Below are positions 8,103 to 16,477 of a DNA stretch of 64,000 nucleotides, in pieces (positions within the stretch are counted from its first letter, which is position 1; each line of letters begins with the position of its first letter). Below the pieces are notes generated by a model. That model searched no databases and had not been told where the DNA came from. It was given only the letters and a program-made list of their open reading frames with translations. Position numbers and translations under genes: made by a program. The DNA is taken from positions 62,001 to 126,000 of the forward strand of contig NZ_KQ949026.1 of NCBI RefSeq assembly GCF_001514285.1. Reading direction: 5' to 3'. The stretch is from Streptomyces sp. DSM 15324. Lineage in GTDB: Bacteria > Actinomycetota > Actinomycetes > Streptomycetales > Streptomycetaceae.

Positions 8103-8852
8103 ATGACCACGATCCTGGTGACCGGCGGTACCGGAACCCTCGGCAGGCTCGTCACCGAGCGGCTGCGGGCGGACGGGCACGAGGTGCGGGTGCTGAGCCG
8201 GCACAGCCGGCCGTACGCGGTCGATCTGCGGGAGGGCGGGCCGGGGCTGCACGCGGCGCTGACCGGCGTGGACACGGTCGTGCACTGCGCGAGCACCCCG
8301 CGCGGCGGTGACGAGAAGGCGGCCGCGCAGCTGATCGCGGCGGCCAGGAGGGCAGGGGTACGGCACCTCGTGTACATCTCGATCGTCGGGGTGGACCGGG
8401 TGCCGTTCGGCTACTACAAGGCGAAGCTGGCCGTGGAGCGGCTGGTGGCCGACTCGGGACTGGGCTGGACCGTGCTGCGCGCGACCCAGTTCCACGATCT
8501 GGTGCTCCAGGTGCTGGAGGCGCTGGCCAGGGTACCGGTGCTGGTGCTGCCGGCCGGGGTGAGCGACCAGCCGGTGGAGGTGGCCGAGGTCGCCGACCGG
8601 CTCGCGGAGCTGGCGGCCGGGGCGCCGGCGGGACGCGTGGAGGACATGGCGGGACCGGAAGTCCGCACGGTCGAGTCGCTGGCGCGCGCGTATCTGAAGG
8701 CAAGCGGCAAGCGCCGCCGGGTGGTGAACCTGCCCCTGTTCGGCGCGGCCTACCGGGCCTTCCGCGCGGGCGGCCACCTGGCCCCGGAACGGGCGGTGGG
8801 AAAGGGAACGTTCGAGGAGTTCCTGACGGCACGCGCGCGTGGGGCTCGGTGA
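8103..8852 (+). CDS. NmrA/atypical SDR oxidoreductase paired with the ECF41 sigma factor
   Basis: A 249-residue NAD(P)-binding protein with the Rossmann motif TGGTGTLGRLV near residue 7, the VDTVVHCAS strand and a mid-protein YYKAKLAVE segment. It belongs to the atypical short-chain dehydrogenase/NmrA group. The ATG at 8103 has a good GAAGGAG site. It begins 99 bp after the ECF41 gene on the same strand. Such oxidoreductases or epimerases are the conserved neighbours and probable targets of ECF41 factors. The substrate is unknown. Confidence 0.85.
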   Translation: MTTILVTGGTGTLGRLVTERLRADGHEVRVLSRHSRPYAVDLREGGPGLHAALTGVDTVVHCASTPRGGDEKAAAQLIAAARRAGVRHLVYISIVGVDRVPFGYYKAKLAVERLVADSGLGWTVLRATQFHDLVLQVLEALARVPVLVLPAGVSDQPVEVAEVADRLAELAAGAPAGRVEDMAGPEVRTVESLARAYLKASGKRRRVVNLPLFGAAYRAFRAGGHLAPERAVGKGTFEEFLTARARGAR

Positions 8853-8911
8853 ACGGCACGCGTGCGCGCGGCCGGTAGGGCCGGCTGACCGACGCACGTG
8901 CGCCCGCAAGC

Positions 8912-10096
8912 TCACGGCGTGCCGAAGAGCTCCTCCTGGGCGGACTGTCTGGCGGTGAGCAGCGCTCCGCGCAGAACCGCCGTGCCGCCCAGCAGGCTCG
9001 GCCGGACCTCGGTGGGCAGGGGCGTCATGCGGCGGAGCCGCTCGGCCACCCGCCCGGCCAGCTCCGGTCCGCCCGCCCGCCCGGTCTCACCCCCGAGGAC
9101 CACGCACCCGGGGTCGAGGACGGCGACGACCGAGGCGACCCCGATCGCGACGCGGTCGGCCAGGGCGTCGAGGAAGCGCCGCGACCCCTCGGGGCCGCCC
9201 CGCTCCAGCGCCTTCCGGACCACTGCCGACCCGGACGGCTCCTCCCCCTCCGGCCGGGCCGTCAGTCCGTACTGCGCCGCCAGTGCGGTGATCGCCGCCG
9301 AGCCGGCCAGGGAATGGAAACCTCCCTCACAGTCCGCGGCGGAGGGCAGCGCGCCCGTCCCCGGGACCGGAAGGAAACCTATCTCCCCGGTGCCGCCGGA
9401 GGCGCCGCGGCGCAGGGTGCCGTCGAGGACCACGGCGGCGCCGGTGCCGTGGCCGAGCCAGAGCAGGACGAAGGTGTCCCGGTCCCGGGCGGCGCCCTCC
9501 CGCTGCTCGGCGAGGGCGGCGAGGTTGGTCTCGTTCTCGACGCTCACGCGCGCGTGCGGGAAGCGTTCCTGAAGGGCCGCCACCAGACGGCGGTGCCATG
9601 CGGGCAGGCCGATGGAGTTGCGCAGTTCTCCCCCGGCCGGATCGATCAGCCCGGGCGCGCCGATGCCGACGGTGTGCAGCCGGTCGACGCCGGCCTCCTT
9701 CACGGTCCGCTCGACGAGGGTCACCGCCTGCTCCACGGCGGGACCCGTGCCGACGTCACCGGCGATCGGCACGGAGGCCTCCGCCAGGACCCGGCCGACC
9801 AGGTCGGACACGAGGACGGCGACCCCTTCGGTGCGCACGTCCAGCGCGGCCAGCTGGGCGCGGTCGGCGACCAGGCCGTACAGCTTGGCGTTCGGGCCGC
9901 GCCGCTGCTCCCCCGCCTCCCCGGCGATCTCGATCAGTCCGGCGGCCGTGAGCCGTTCGACCAGGTCGGCGACCGTCGGCCGGGACAGGCCGGTGAGTTC
10001 CTTGAGTCGTCCCGCCGTCAACGGACCTTCGTCCTGCAGCAGTTGCAGGGCCAGCCGGTCGTTGATGGCCCGGGCGGTGCGCGGCGATGCGGGCAT
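8912..10096 (-). CDS. ROK-family transcriptional regulator
   Basis: A 394-residue protein with an N-terminal winged helix (about residues 5-65; LTAGRLKELTGLSRPTVADL) and a ROK sugar-kinase-like domain (TVGIGAPGLIDPAGG; VSVENETNLAAL; GTGAAVVLDGTLRRGASGGT). The start is the ATG at 10096, preceded by GGGAGG. The cysteine-rich zinc motif of most ROK proteins (CxCGxxGCxE) is missing: the equivalent stretch is GTGALPSAADCEGGF with one cysteine. It is divergent from an MFS transporter gene and probably controls it through the palindromes at 10135-10171. The ligand is presumably a sugar but cannot be named. Confidence 0.88.
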   Translation of the reverse strand: MPASPRTARAINDRLALQLLQDEGPLTAGRLKELTGLSRPTVADLVERLTAAGLIEIAGEAGEQRRGPNAKLYGLVADRAQLAALDVRTEGVAVLVSDLVGRVLAEASVPIAGDVGTGPAVEQAVTLVERTVKEAGVDRLHTVGIGAPGLIDPAGGELRNSIGLPAWHRRLVAALQERFPHARVSVENETNLAALAEQREGAARDRDTFVLLWLGHGTGAAVVLDGTLRRGASGGTGEIGFLPVPGTGALPSAADCEGGFHSLAGSAAITALAAQYGLTARPEGEEPSGSAVVRKALERGGPEGSRRFLDALADRVAIGVASVVAVLDPGCVVLGGETGRAGGPELAGRVAERLRRMTPLPTEVRPSLLGGTAVLRGALLTARQSAQEELFGTP

Positions 10097-10134
10097 GCGG
10101 GGAATCCTCCCACGGGCCGGACGGAGGCCGGTCC

Positions 10135-10171
10135 GAGAGCGCTCTCTTTTTATCAGGCAGGGTTCCTGATA
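10135..10171. promoter_or_regulatory. Palindromic operator candidates between ROK regulator and MFS gene
   Basis: Two inverted repeats lie in the 125-bp divergent spacer. GAGAGCGCTCTC is a perfect 12-bp palindrome at 10135-10146. TATCAGG at 10151-10157 mirrors CCTGATA at 10165-10171 with a 7-bp spacer. The second has the size and A/T-edged form of a ROK-family operator. It sits about 50 bp before the MFS start and 55 bp before the ROK start, so it could control both. Confidence 0.5.
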
Positions 10172-10221
10172 GTTTACGGTGCGCCGCACCGGAGCGGTGC
10201 GCGGCCGGGAGGGGCGGAAGA

Positions 10222-11433
10222 ATGAGCGACGTGGTCCAGGCACCGTCCGCGGTACGGCGCGCCCGGTACGCCGTGGCGGCCGTGTTCACCGTGCACGGCG
10301 CGGTGACCGGCTCGTTCGCCACCCGGGTGCCGTGGATCCAGGACCACGCGGGGGTGAGCGCGGGCCGGCTGGGGTTCGCCCTCGCCTTCACCGCGTTCGG
10401 CGCCTCCTGCGCGATGCCGCTGGCCGGCCGGTTCGCGCACAGCCTCGGCACCCGGACGGCCCTGAGCCTGCTGATCTCCCTGTGGACGCTCTCCCTGGCC
10501 CTGCCGTCGCTCGCGCCGAACCTGCTGACCCTGTGTCTGGCGATGTTCGCCTACGGCGCGACCTCGGGCATGGCCGACGTGGTGATGAACGCGCTCGGCG
10601 TGGAGGTGGAGCGGCTGCTGGGCAAGTCGATCATGTCGGGGCTGCACGGTATGTGGAGCGTCGGGGCGCTGATCGGCTCGGCGGGCGGGACGCTCGCGGC
10701 GCATCTGGGCGCGGACGCGCGCGTGCACCACGCGCTGGCGGCCGCCGTCCTGACCTCCCTCGGCCTGCTGGTCTGCCGGTGGGTGCCGGACGTGCGCCCA
10801 CAGGAGGACGAGGAGCCGCCGCCGCGCTTCGCGCCGCCACCGCGCTCGGCCCTGCTGATCGGCGCGGTCGGGTTCTGCGCGGTGTTCGCGGAGGGGGCGA
10901 GCCTGGACTGGTCGGCCGTCTATCTGCGCGATCAGCTGGAGGCCTCGGCCGCCCTCGCGGCGGCCTGCACGACCGGCTTCATGCTGACCATGGCGGTGGC
11001 CCGGCTGGCGGGCGACGCGGTGGTGAACCGCTTCGGCGCGGTGCGCACCGTGCGGGCGGGCGGGGTGCTGGCCGCGCTGGGCGGACTGCTGATCGTGTGC
11101 GCCTGGCATCCGGCGGCGGCGATGGCCGGCTTCGGCCTGATGGGGCTCGGGATCGCCGTGGTCGTACCGCTGTGCTTCGCCGCGGCCGGGCACAGCGGCC
11201 CGAACCCCAGCCAGGCCATCGCCGGCGTCGCGACGATCACGTACACCTCCGGGCTGATCGCCCCGAGCCTGATCGGCGGCGTGGCGCAGGCGACCAGCCT
11301 GGTGGTGTCGTTCGGCGTGGTGACGCTGCTGGCGTGCGGGCTCGCGGTGTTCGCGGGCGTGCTGCGCGGCGGCGCGCGCGGCGGCGCGAAGGTCAGTCCG
11401 CGGGCCGCAGCAGTGCCCGACCCGCGGCCCTGA
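10222..11433 (+). CDS. MFS transporter
   Basis: A 403-residue membrane protein with about 12 hydrophobic segments and a charged central loop (RPQEDEEPPPRF near residue 195). It belongs to the major facilitator superfamily and resembles the sugar/fucose-type or YbjJ-like branch (VHGAVTGSFATRVPWIQDHAG at the start, GATSGMADVVMNALG near residue 115). The ATG at 10222 has a GGAGGGGCGGAAGA site. It is divergent from the ROK regulator, so a sugar or glycoside substrate is a reasonable guess. Its 3' end overlaps the convergent thioesterase gene by 41 bp. Confidence 0.85.
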   Translation: MSDVVQAPSAVRRARYAVAAVFTVHGAVTGSFATRVPWIQDHAGVSAGRLGFALAFTAFGASCAMPLAGRFAHSLGTRTALSLLISLWTLSLALPSLAPNLLTLCLAMFAYGATSGMADVVMNALGVEVERLLGKSIMSGLHGMWSVGALIGSAGGTLAAHLGADARVHHALAAAVLTSLGLLVCRWVPDVRPQEDEEPPPRFAPPPRSALLIGAVGFCAVFAEGASLDWSAVYLRDQLEASAALAAACTTGFMLTMAVARLAGDAVVNRFGAVRTVRAGGVLAALGGLLIVCAWHPAAAMAGFGLMGLGIAVVVPLCFAAAGHSGPNPSQAIAGVATITYTSGLIAPSLIGGVAQATSLVVSFGVVTLLACGLAVFAGVLRGGARGGAKVSPRAAAVPDPRP

Positions 11434-11851
11434 AGCCCTCGCTCCACGGCGTCGGCCGCAGCGTGGCGGCGTCGAGCCGCACGAGGACCCGGGTCCCGCG
11501 GGCGTACGTCGTGACGCCGTCGGCCGAGCAGAGACGGAAGCCGTACGTCAGCCCCGTGGTGCCGAGCCGCTCCAGCCACAGGTGGACGGCGTACGGGCCG
11601 CTGCGGGTGACCGGGGCGTCGTACGAGATGAGCAGTTCCCTGACCACGTTGCAGGCGTCTTCGGCGGCCGCCCAGTCGCCCTCGAAGCGGACGCCGTTCG
11701 CCTCCCAGAACGCGGTCCAAGCGCGCTCGACCAGCAGCGGATAGCGGGCGTTGTGCAGCATGCCGAGCGCGTCGAGGTCGTCGAAGTGGACGGTCACGGG
11801 GATCAGCCGGCCGTACGAGAGGTCGGGGGTGATCGGGGCTTCGACGGTCAC
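11393..11851 (-). CDS. Hotdog-fold acyl-CoA thioesterase
   Basis: A 152-residue protein of the 4HBT family. VHFDDLDALGMLHNARYPLLVERA contains the Asp and the HNA motif of the YbgC/4-hydroxybenzoyl-CoA thioesterase active site. I start it at the GTG at 11851 because AGGAGT lies 10 nt upstream; an ATG at 11890 in the same frame has no ribosome binding site. Predicted to hydrolyse acyl-CoA thioesters in the cytoplasm; the acyl group is unknown. It overlaps the convergent MFS gene at its 3' end. Confidence 0.85.
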   Translation of the reverse strand: MTVEAPITPDLSYGRLIPVTVHFDDLDALGMLHNARYPLLVERAWTAFWEANGVRFEGDWAAAEDACNVVRELLISYDAPVTRSGPYAVHLWLERLGTTGLTYGFRLCSADGVTTYARGTRVLVRLDAATLRPTPWSEGFRAAGRALLRPAD

Positions 11852-12040
11852 GGGCGGGACTCCTGTGCGTGTATGGGACAACCACGCCATCGTACGGGGT
11901 CACTAAGCGGTCGCTCACCTTCCGTTCCCCTCGGCGCTTCCGTTCACCCGGCGCCCGGCGCGGCGGACCCGTTCCCCCGTTCCGGGGAAGCGACCGGCTC
12001 GCCGCGGCGCGCGACGGCCCCCGGCTGCCACCCTTCCCCC

Positions 12041-12799
12041 ATGCCGCCATCGGAACAGTGCGCCCCGTCCCCGGGCACGGTCCTCGTCCCACGCCCCGCC
12101 CCGGCCGTCGACCCGACGCTCGAGGCGACGCTCGACGCCACGGTGCACGACGTGATCGCCCGGATGCGGGCCCTGGACGCGGCCCTTCCGCCCGACGACG
12201 GGGTCGCGGTCTTCAACCGGGTGTACCTCGCCGTGACCCAGGAGGTCGACCTGCGGATCGACACCGGCCGTTTCCCGGACGCGCGGGCCGCGCGCACGCT
12301 GGACCTGCGGTTCGCGGAACGCTATCTGGCCGCGGTGGACGCGGCCGCGACCGACCGGCGGCCGCCCGCCTGCTGGCGCCCGCTGTTCCAGATGCGCCGC
12401 CATCCCGGCGTACGGCCCCTGCAGTTCGCCCTGGCCGGCATCAACGCCCACATCGGGCACGACCTGGCGCTCGCCGTCGTGGACGCCTGCCGTGACCTCG
12501 GCTGCGAACCGGCCGATCTGGCGGACGAGTACGAACAGGTGGGGGACCTGCTCGTGGCGCTGGAGGAACACCTTCGCGAGGAGCTCATGCCGGGCCCCGA
12601 CCTGCTGCAGATCGCCGATCCGCTCACCCATCTGCTGGGCTCCTGGAGCCTGGAGCGGGCTCGGGACGCCACCTGGACGGCGGCCCGGGCGCTGTGGGCG
12701 CTGCGCCAGCTGCCCGACGTCGCCGGGGAGTTCGCCGACCGCCTCGACGCGGCGGTGGGTTTCGCCGGGCGCATGCTGCTCACGCCCCTGCGGGACTGA
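12041..12799 (+). CDS. DUF5995 family protein
   Basis: A 252-residue soluble, mostly helical protein that I recognise as DUF5995 from the conserved stretches GVAVFNRVYLAVTQEV and PLQFALAGINAHIGHDLALAVV. The conserved His and Asp in the latter suggest a metal or catalytic site, but no activity is established. I chose the ATG at 12041, where the family similarity begins soon after; no Shine-Dalgarno sequence precedes it, so the message may be leaderless or start elsewhere. It ends 8 bp from the convergent LysR gene. Confidence 0.75.
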   Translation: MPPSEQCAPSPGTVLVPRPAPAVDPTLEATLDATVHDVIARMRALDAALPPDDGVAVFNRVYLAVTQEVDLRIDTGRFPDARAARTLDLRFAERYLAAVDAAATDRRPPACWRPLFQMRRHPGVRPLQFALAGINAHIGHDLALAVVDACRDLGCEPADLADEYEQVGDLLVALEEHLREELMPGPDLLQIADPLTHLLGSWSLERARDATWTAARALWALRQLPDVAGEFADRLDAAVGFAGRMLLTPLRD

Positions 12800-12807
12800 G
12801 CGCCTGA

Positions 12808-13722
12808 TCAACAGGTTGCGGCCCCGACCTCCCGCGCCGCGGCAAGGTAGGCGAGCACCAGCGTCCGTTGGTCATCCTGGCAGGCGGCCACCGCCAGTCG
12901 AGACGGGGAGATGCCCCGGACCGGCACGGCGATCACCTCGTCCCGGACGACCAGCGGAGCGTTACCAGTGGCCAGCAGTGCCACACCCTGGCCGCCGGCG
13001 ACCGCCTCGTGGGTCTCCTCGGCGCTGGCCACCACCCCGCCGATCCGCGGCTCTCGACCGTCCCGGGCGTCCAGGGCAAGCCAGTGGTCCCGCAGCGGGC
13101 CGGCCTCCGGAGGGAGGGCGAGGAAGGGCTCATCGAGCAGATCGGTGAAGTCCACCTTTCCCTCAGGGTCGGACGCGGCCCGCGCCGCCAAGGGGTGTCC
13201 GTCCGGTATCGCGACCAGCCGAGGCTCGCGGGCCACCACCGCGTACTGGTAACGGTCGACGTCCGGCAGCGGTAGCCAGACGAAGGCTACGTCGCTGGAT
13301 CCATCCGCCAACCCGGCACTGGGGTCCGCCCAGTTGACCTGGCGCAGGACGGGCTGCGCGTCCGGATGCCGGGAGACAAGGCGGGTCCGCAGAGCGGGCA
13401 GCAGCCCGCGGCCCGGGCTGGTGGACATGCCGATCACCAGAGTGCACCGCTCGGCGGTCTTCGCCTCCTCCACCGCCGCCTCCGCTGCCTGCCAGGCGGC
13501 GAGCACCGCGCGGGCGTGCGGTAACAGGGCTTCCCCCACTGCGGTCAACCGCACGGTCCGTCGGTCCCGTTCGAACAGAACCCCGCCGAGTTGCTTCTCC
13601 AGCATCCGTATCTGCTTGCTCAGCGCGGGCTGGGAGATGAACAACCGCTCGGCGGCGCGGGTGAAGCTCAATTCCTCGGCGACCGAGGTGAAGTAGCGCA
13701 GATCACGCGCATGTACATCCAT
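12808..13722 (-). CDS. LysR-family transcriptional regulator (contains a TTA codon)
   Basis: A 304-residue LysR-type regulator. The N-terminal winged helix is clear (LRYFTSVAEELSFTRAAERL, then QPALSKQIRMLEKQLG). The rest is a periplasmic-binding-protein-like effector domain. It is divergent from an SDR gene that it probably controls. Leu67 is encoded by TTA (13522-13524, minus strand), the codon read only by the developmentally controlled bldA tRNA in Streptomyces, so its translation may be limited to late growth. The inducer is unknown. Confidence 0.92.
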   Translation of the reverse strand: MDVHARDLRYFTSVAEELSFTRAAERLFISQPALSKQIRMLEKQLGGVLFERDRRTVRLTAVGEALLPHARAVLAAWQAAEAAVEEAKTAERCTLVIGMSTSPGRGLLPALRTRLVSRHPDAQPVLRQVNWADPSAGLADGSSDVAFVWLPLPDVDRYQYAVVAREPRLVAIPDGHPLAARAASDPEGKVDFTDLLDEPFLALPPEAGPLRDHWLALDARDGREPRIGGVVASAEETHEAVAGGQGVALLATGNAPLVVRDEVIAVPVRGISPSRLAVAACQDDQRTLVLAYLAAAREVGAATC

Positions 13723-13791
13723 AACCCATGGCTATCACAACGGATCTTGGACGCCGTCCTGGTGCCTGACGAAGAATCATTCCCGCCAACG

Positions 13792-13801
13792 GCAATATTG
13801 C
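13792..13801. promoter_or_regulatory. Palindrome in the LysR/SDR divergent spacer
   Basis: GCAATATTGC is a perfect 10-bp palindrome in the 106-bp spacer, 27 bp upstream of the SDR start. A second GGCAAT follows at 13806-13811. The A/T core and location suit a LysR-type binding site, though the classic T-N11-A form is only loosely met. Confidence 0.35.
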
Positions 13802-13828
13802 GCATGGCAATTGACGAGGGAGATGACG

Positions 13829-14674
13829 ATGAGCGAGAACTCCAAGGTCTGGCTGGTCACCGGTGCGAGCAGCGGTTTCGGGCGGGCCATCGCGGAGTCC
13901 GCGGTCGCCGCCGGTGACACGGTGATCGGCACCGCCCGGCGAACCGAGGCCCTGGACGACCTGGTCGCCGCATACCCGGACCGTGTCGAGGCGATCAGCC
14001 TGGACGTCACCGACGGCGATCGGATCGATGCGGTGGCCGCCGACGTCCTCGCCCGCTACGGCAGGGTGAACGTGCTGGTGAACAGCGCCGGCCGCACCCA
14101 GGTAGGGGCGTTCGAGGAGACCACCGACCGGGAACTGCGTGACCTGTTCGAGCTGCACGTGTTCGGCCCCGCACGTCTGACCCGGGCGCTGCTGCCGCAG
14201 ATGAGGGAGCGGGGAAGCGGATCGGTCGTGAACATCAGCAGCATCGGCGGGCAGCTGTCCTTCGCCGGGTTCTCCGCATACAGCGCAACCAAGGCGGCGC
14301 TGGAGCAACTGTCGGAAGGCCTGGCCGACGAGGTGGCGCCCTTCGGCATCAAGGTGCTGATCGTGGAGCCCGGCGCGTTCCGTACCAACCTGTTCGGCAA
14401 GGGCGCGGCGTACTTCTCCGAGGAGAATCCGGCGTACGCGGAGAAGGTCGGCGCGACCCGGCAGATGGTGCAGGGCAGCGACGGCAGCCAGCCGGGCGAC
14501 CCGGCGAAGGCCGCGGCGGCGATCCGGCTGGCCCTGGACGCCGAGAAGACCCCGCTCCGCCTTGCCCTCGGCGGCGACGCGGTCGACAGCCTGACCGCGC
14601 ACCTGGACTCCGTGCGGGCCGAGCTGACCGAGTGGGAGAAGGTCTCCCGGGGAACGGTCTTCGACACGGAGTGA
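13829..14674 (+). CDS. Short-chain dehydrogenase/reductase (classical SDR)
   Basis: A 281-residue classical SDR with TGASSGFGRAI near residue 11 for NAD(P) binding, NSAG near residue 90, the serine of NISSIGG, and the catalytic YSATKAALEQ (Tyr and Lys). The ATG at 13829 is preceded by GAGGGAG; in-frame TTG (13811) and ATG (13823) are less well placed. It is divergent from, and probably controlled by, the LysR regulator. The family often acts on small ketones or alcohols in secondary metabolism; the substrate here is unknown. Confidence 0.9.
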   Translation: MSENSKVWLVTGASSGFGRAIAESAVAAGDTVIGTARRTEALDDLVAAYPDRVEAISLDVTDGDRIDAVAADVLARYGRVNVLVNSAGRTQVGAFEETTDRELRDLFELHVFGPARLTRALLPQMRERGSGSVVNISSIGGQLSFAGFSAYSATKAALEQLSEGLADEVAPFGIKVLIVEPGAFRTNLFGKGAAYFSEENPAYAEKVGATRQMVQGSDGSQPGDPAKAAAAIRLALDAEKTPLRLALGGDAVDSLTAHLDSVRAELTEWEKVSRGTVFDTE

Positions 14675-14728
14675 CGGCGGGGCGACGGGAGGACCCTGTG
14701 CTCGGTGAATTGACTCGGTCAGGAGTTC

Positions 14729-16432
14729 TCAGTCCTCCGGCAGCTCCACCGGGGCGATCTCGTCGTACACGTCACCCGGTCCCGGGTTGGTCGCGTCGGT
14801 CGCGCCGCCGAAGTGGTGCATCACGCCCCAGACCGCGTTGAGCGCGGTCTGGACGGCACCCTCGGCCCAGCCCGCCGTCCAGGAGACGTCGTCGCCCGCG
14901 AGGAAGACGCCCCGCTTGTCGGCGGGCAGCCGGTCCTGCATGAAGTGGGTGAACAGGCGCCGCTGGTAGCGGTAGTGACCGGGCAGGTTGGCCTTGAACG
15001 CGCCCATGAAGTAGGGCTCGTTCTCCCAGGAGACGGTCACCGGGTTGCCGATGACGTGCTTCCTGATGTCGACCTTCGGGTAGATCTCGCCGAGCGACTT
15101 CAGCATGACCTCCATCCGCTCGTTCGCGGACAGCGGCAGCCACTTCAGGCTGTCGTCGCACCAGGTGTAGGAGAGACAGATGACGGCGGGCCGGCCCGGG
15201 CCGTCGTCGAGCAGGTAGGTGCCGCGCGTCATCCGGTCGGTGAGCGTCATCGACATGACGTCCCGGCCCGTCTCCTCGTCCTTGTCGAGCCAGAACGGCC
15301 GGTCGACGGGCACGAAGAGCTTCGAGGACTCCATGTAGTGGGTGCGCTCGATGGCCGTCCAGTGGTCGATCGGGAACAGCGAGTCGTCGCAGTCGATCTT
15401 CGACAGCAGCATCCAGGACTGGGCGGTGAAGATCGCCGCCCGGTAGGTGCGGATGTCGCCGTTCGCGTCGGTCACCGTGATCCGGTCACCGGCCGTGCGG
15501 CGCAGCCGGGTCACGGCCGGCCGGGGCGCGCCGCCCTCGTGCAGGCTCGCCAGCGAGGTGCCGTACGCCCAGTGGACGATCTTCTCCGGCTCGCGCTCCC
15601 ACAGGCGCACCGGCAGCTGCTGGGAGCCGCCGACGATCCCGCGGTGGTGGTCGTCGGCCTCGGTGTAGACGACGCGGAGGATCTCCAGGATGGAGTTGGG
15701 GAAGTCGGTGTCCCAGCCGCCGGTGCCGAACCCGACCTGGCCGAAGATCTCCCGGTGCCGGAACGACCTGAAGGCCTCGGAGTCGCAGAGGAAGCCGTAG
15801 AAGGTCTGGTTGTCGAGCTTCTCGACGAGCTTCGCCCAGATCTCGCGGATGCGCGGCACGTCCCGCTCGCGCATCGCGCGGTTCATGTCGGAGAAGTCGG
15901 CGCCCTCTTCGAGGCACTTGCTCCAGGCCTCGGCGACATCGCGGTAGACCTGCGGGAGGTCGTCGATCGTCTCGGCGTAGTGGGACTCGCCCTTGAGGTC
16001 GACGACGGTCGAAGGGGTCGCCTCGGCAAGGGGGTTGGGGAAGGGTCTGGTCCTGAGCCCGACCAGGTCGATGTAGTGCTGGAGGGCCGTGGAGGAGGGC
16101 GGGAAGCGCATCGCGCCCATCTCGGCGGTGAGCCCTTCGGCACCGGCGCCGTCGAACCCGACGGTCCGCAGCCGGCCGCCGATGCGGTCGGCCTCGTACA
16201 CGACGGGCTTCAGGCCCATCTTCATCAGCTCGTACGCGGCGACGATGCCCGACAGTCCGCCGCCGATGACCGCGACCTCGGTGCCGTGCTCGGTCGCCGG
16301 TATCTGGCCGAGGCCCGCCGGGTGGGCCAGGAAGTCGTCGTAGGCGTACGGGAAGTCCGGGCCGAACATGGTGATCGGGGGCTGCTGCGGCTCGTCGGTG
16401 TGCTCGACGGCGTTGGGCACCATGGACGTCAT
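14729..16432 (-). CDS. Flavin-containing amine oxidase
   Basis: A 567-residue FAD-dependent amine oxidase. The dinucleotide motif VAVIGGGLSGIVAAYELMKM starts near residue 53, followed by the GGRLRT motif, the AEMGAMRFP substrate-domain stretch, and the C-terminal FAD contact VFLAGDDVSWTAGWAEGAVQ. No signal peptide is seen, so it is cytoplasmic. The length and the AEMGAMRFP block resemble tryptophan 2-monooxygenase and L-amino-acid oxidase relatives more than animal MAO. It is 45 bp upstream of, but transcribed after, a carbon-nitrogen hydrolase gene on the same strand, so the pair may act in sequence (oxidation to an amide, then hydrolysis). Confidence 0.88.
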   Translation of the reverse strand: MTSMVPNAVEHTDEPQQPPITMFGPDFPYAYDDFLAHPAGLGQIPATEHGTEVAVIGGGLSGIVAAYELMKMGLKPVVYEADRIGGRLRTVGFDGAGAEGLTAEMGAMRFPPSSTALQHYIDLVGLRTRPFPNPLAEATPSTVVDLKGESHYAETIDDLPQVYRDVAEAWSKCLEEGADFSDMNRAMRERDVPRIREIWAKLVEKLDNQTFYGFLCDSEAFRSFRHREIFGQVGFGTGGWDTDFPNSILEILRVVYTEADDHHRGIVGGSQQLPVRLWEREPEKIVHWAYGTSLASLHEGGAPRPAVTRLRRTAGDRITVTDANGDIRTYRAAIFTAQSWMLLSKIDCDDSLFPIDHWTAIERTHYMESSKLFVPVDRPFWLDKDEETGRDVMSMTLTDRMTRGTYLLDDGPGRPAVICLSYTWCDDSLKWLPLSANERMEVMLKSLGEIYPKVDIRKHVIGNPVTVSWENEPYFMGAFKANLPGHYRYQRRLFTHFMQDRLPADKRGVFLAGDDVSWTAGWAEGAVQTALNAVWGVMHHFGGATDATNPGPGDVYDEIAPVELPED

Positions 16433-16477
16433 GGGGTGAGGGCTCCTTGCGGCGTACGACGGGAGAGTTCGGGGGGC

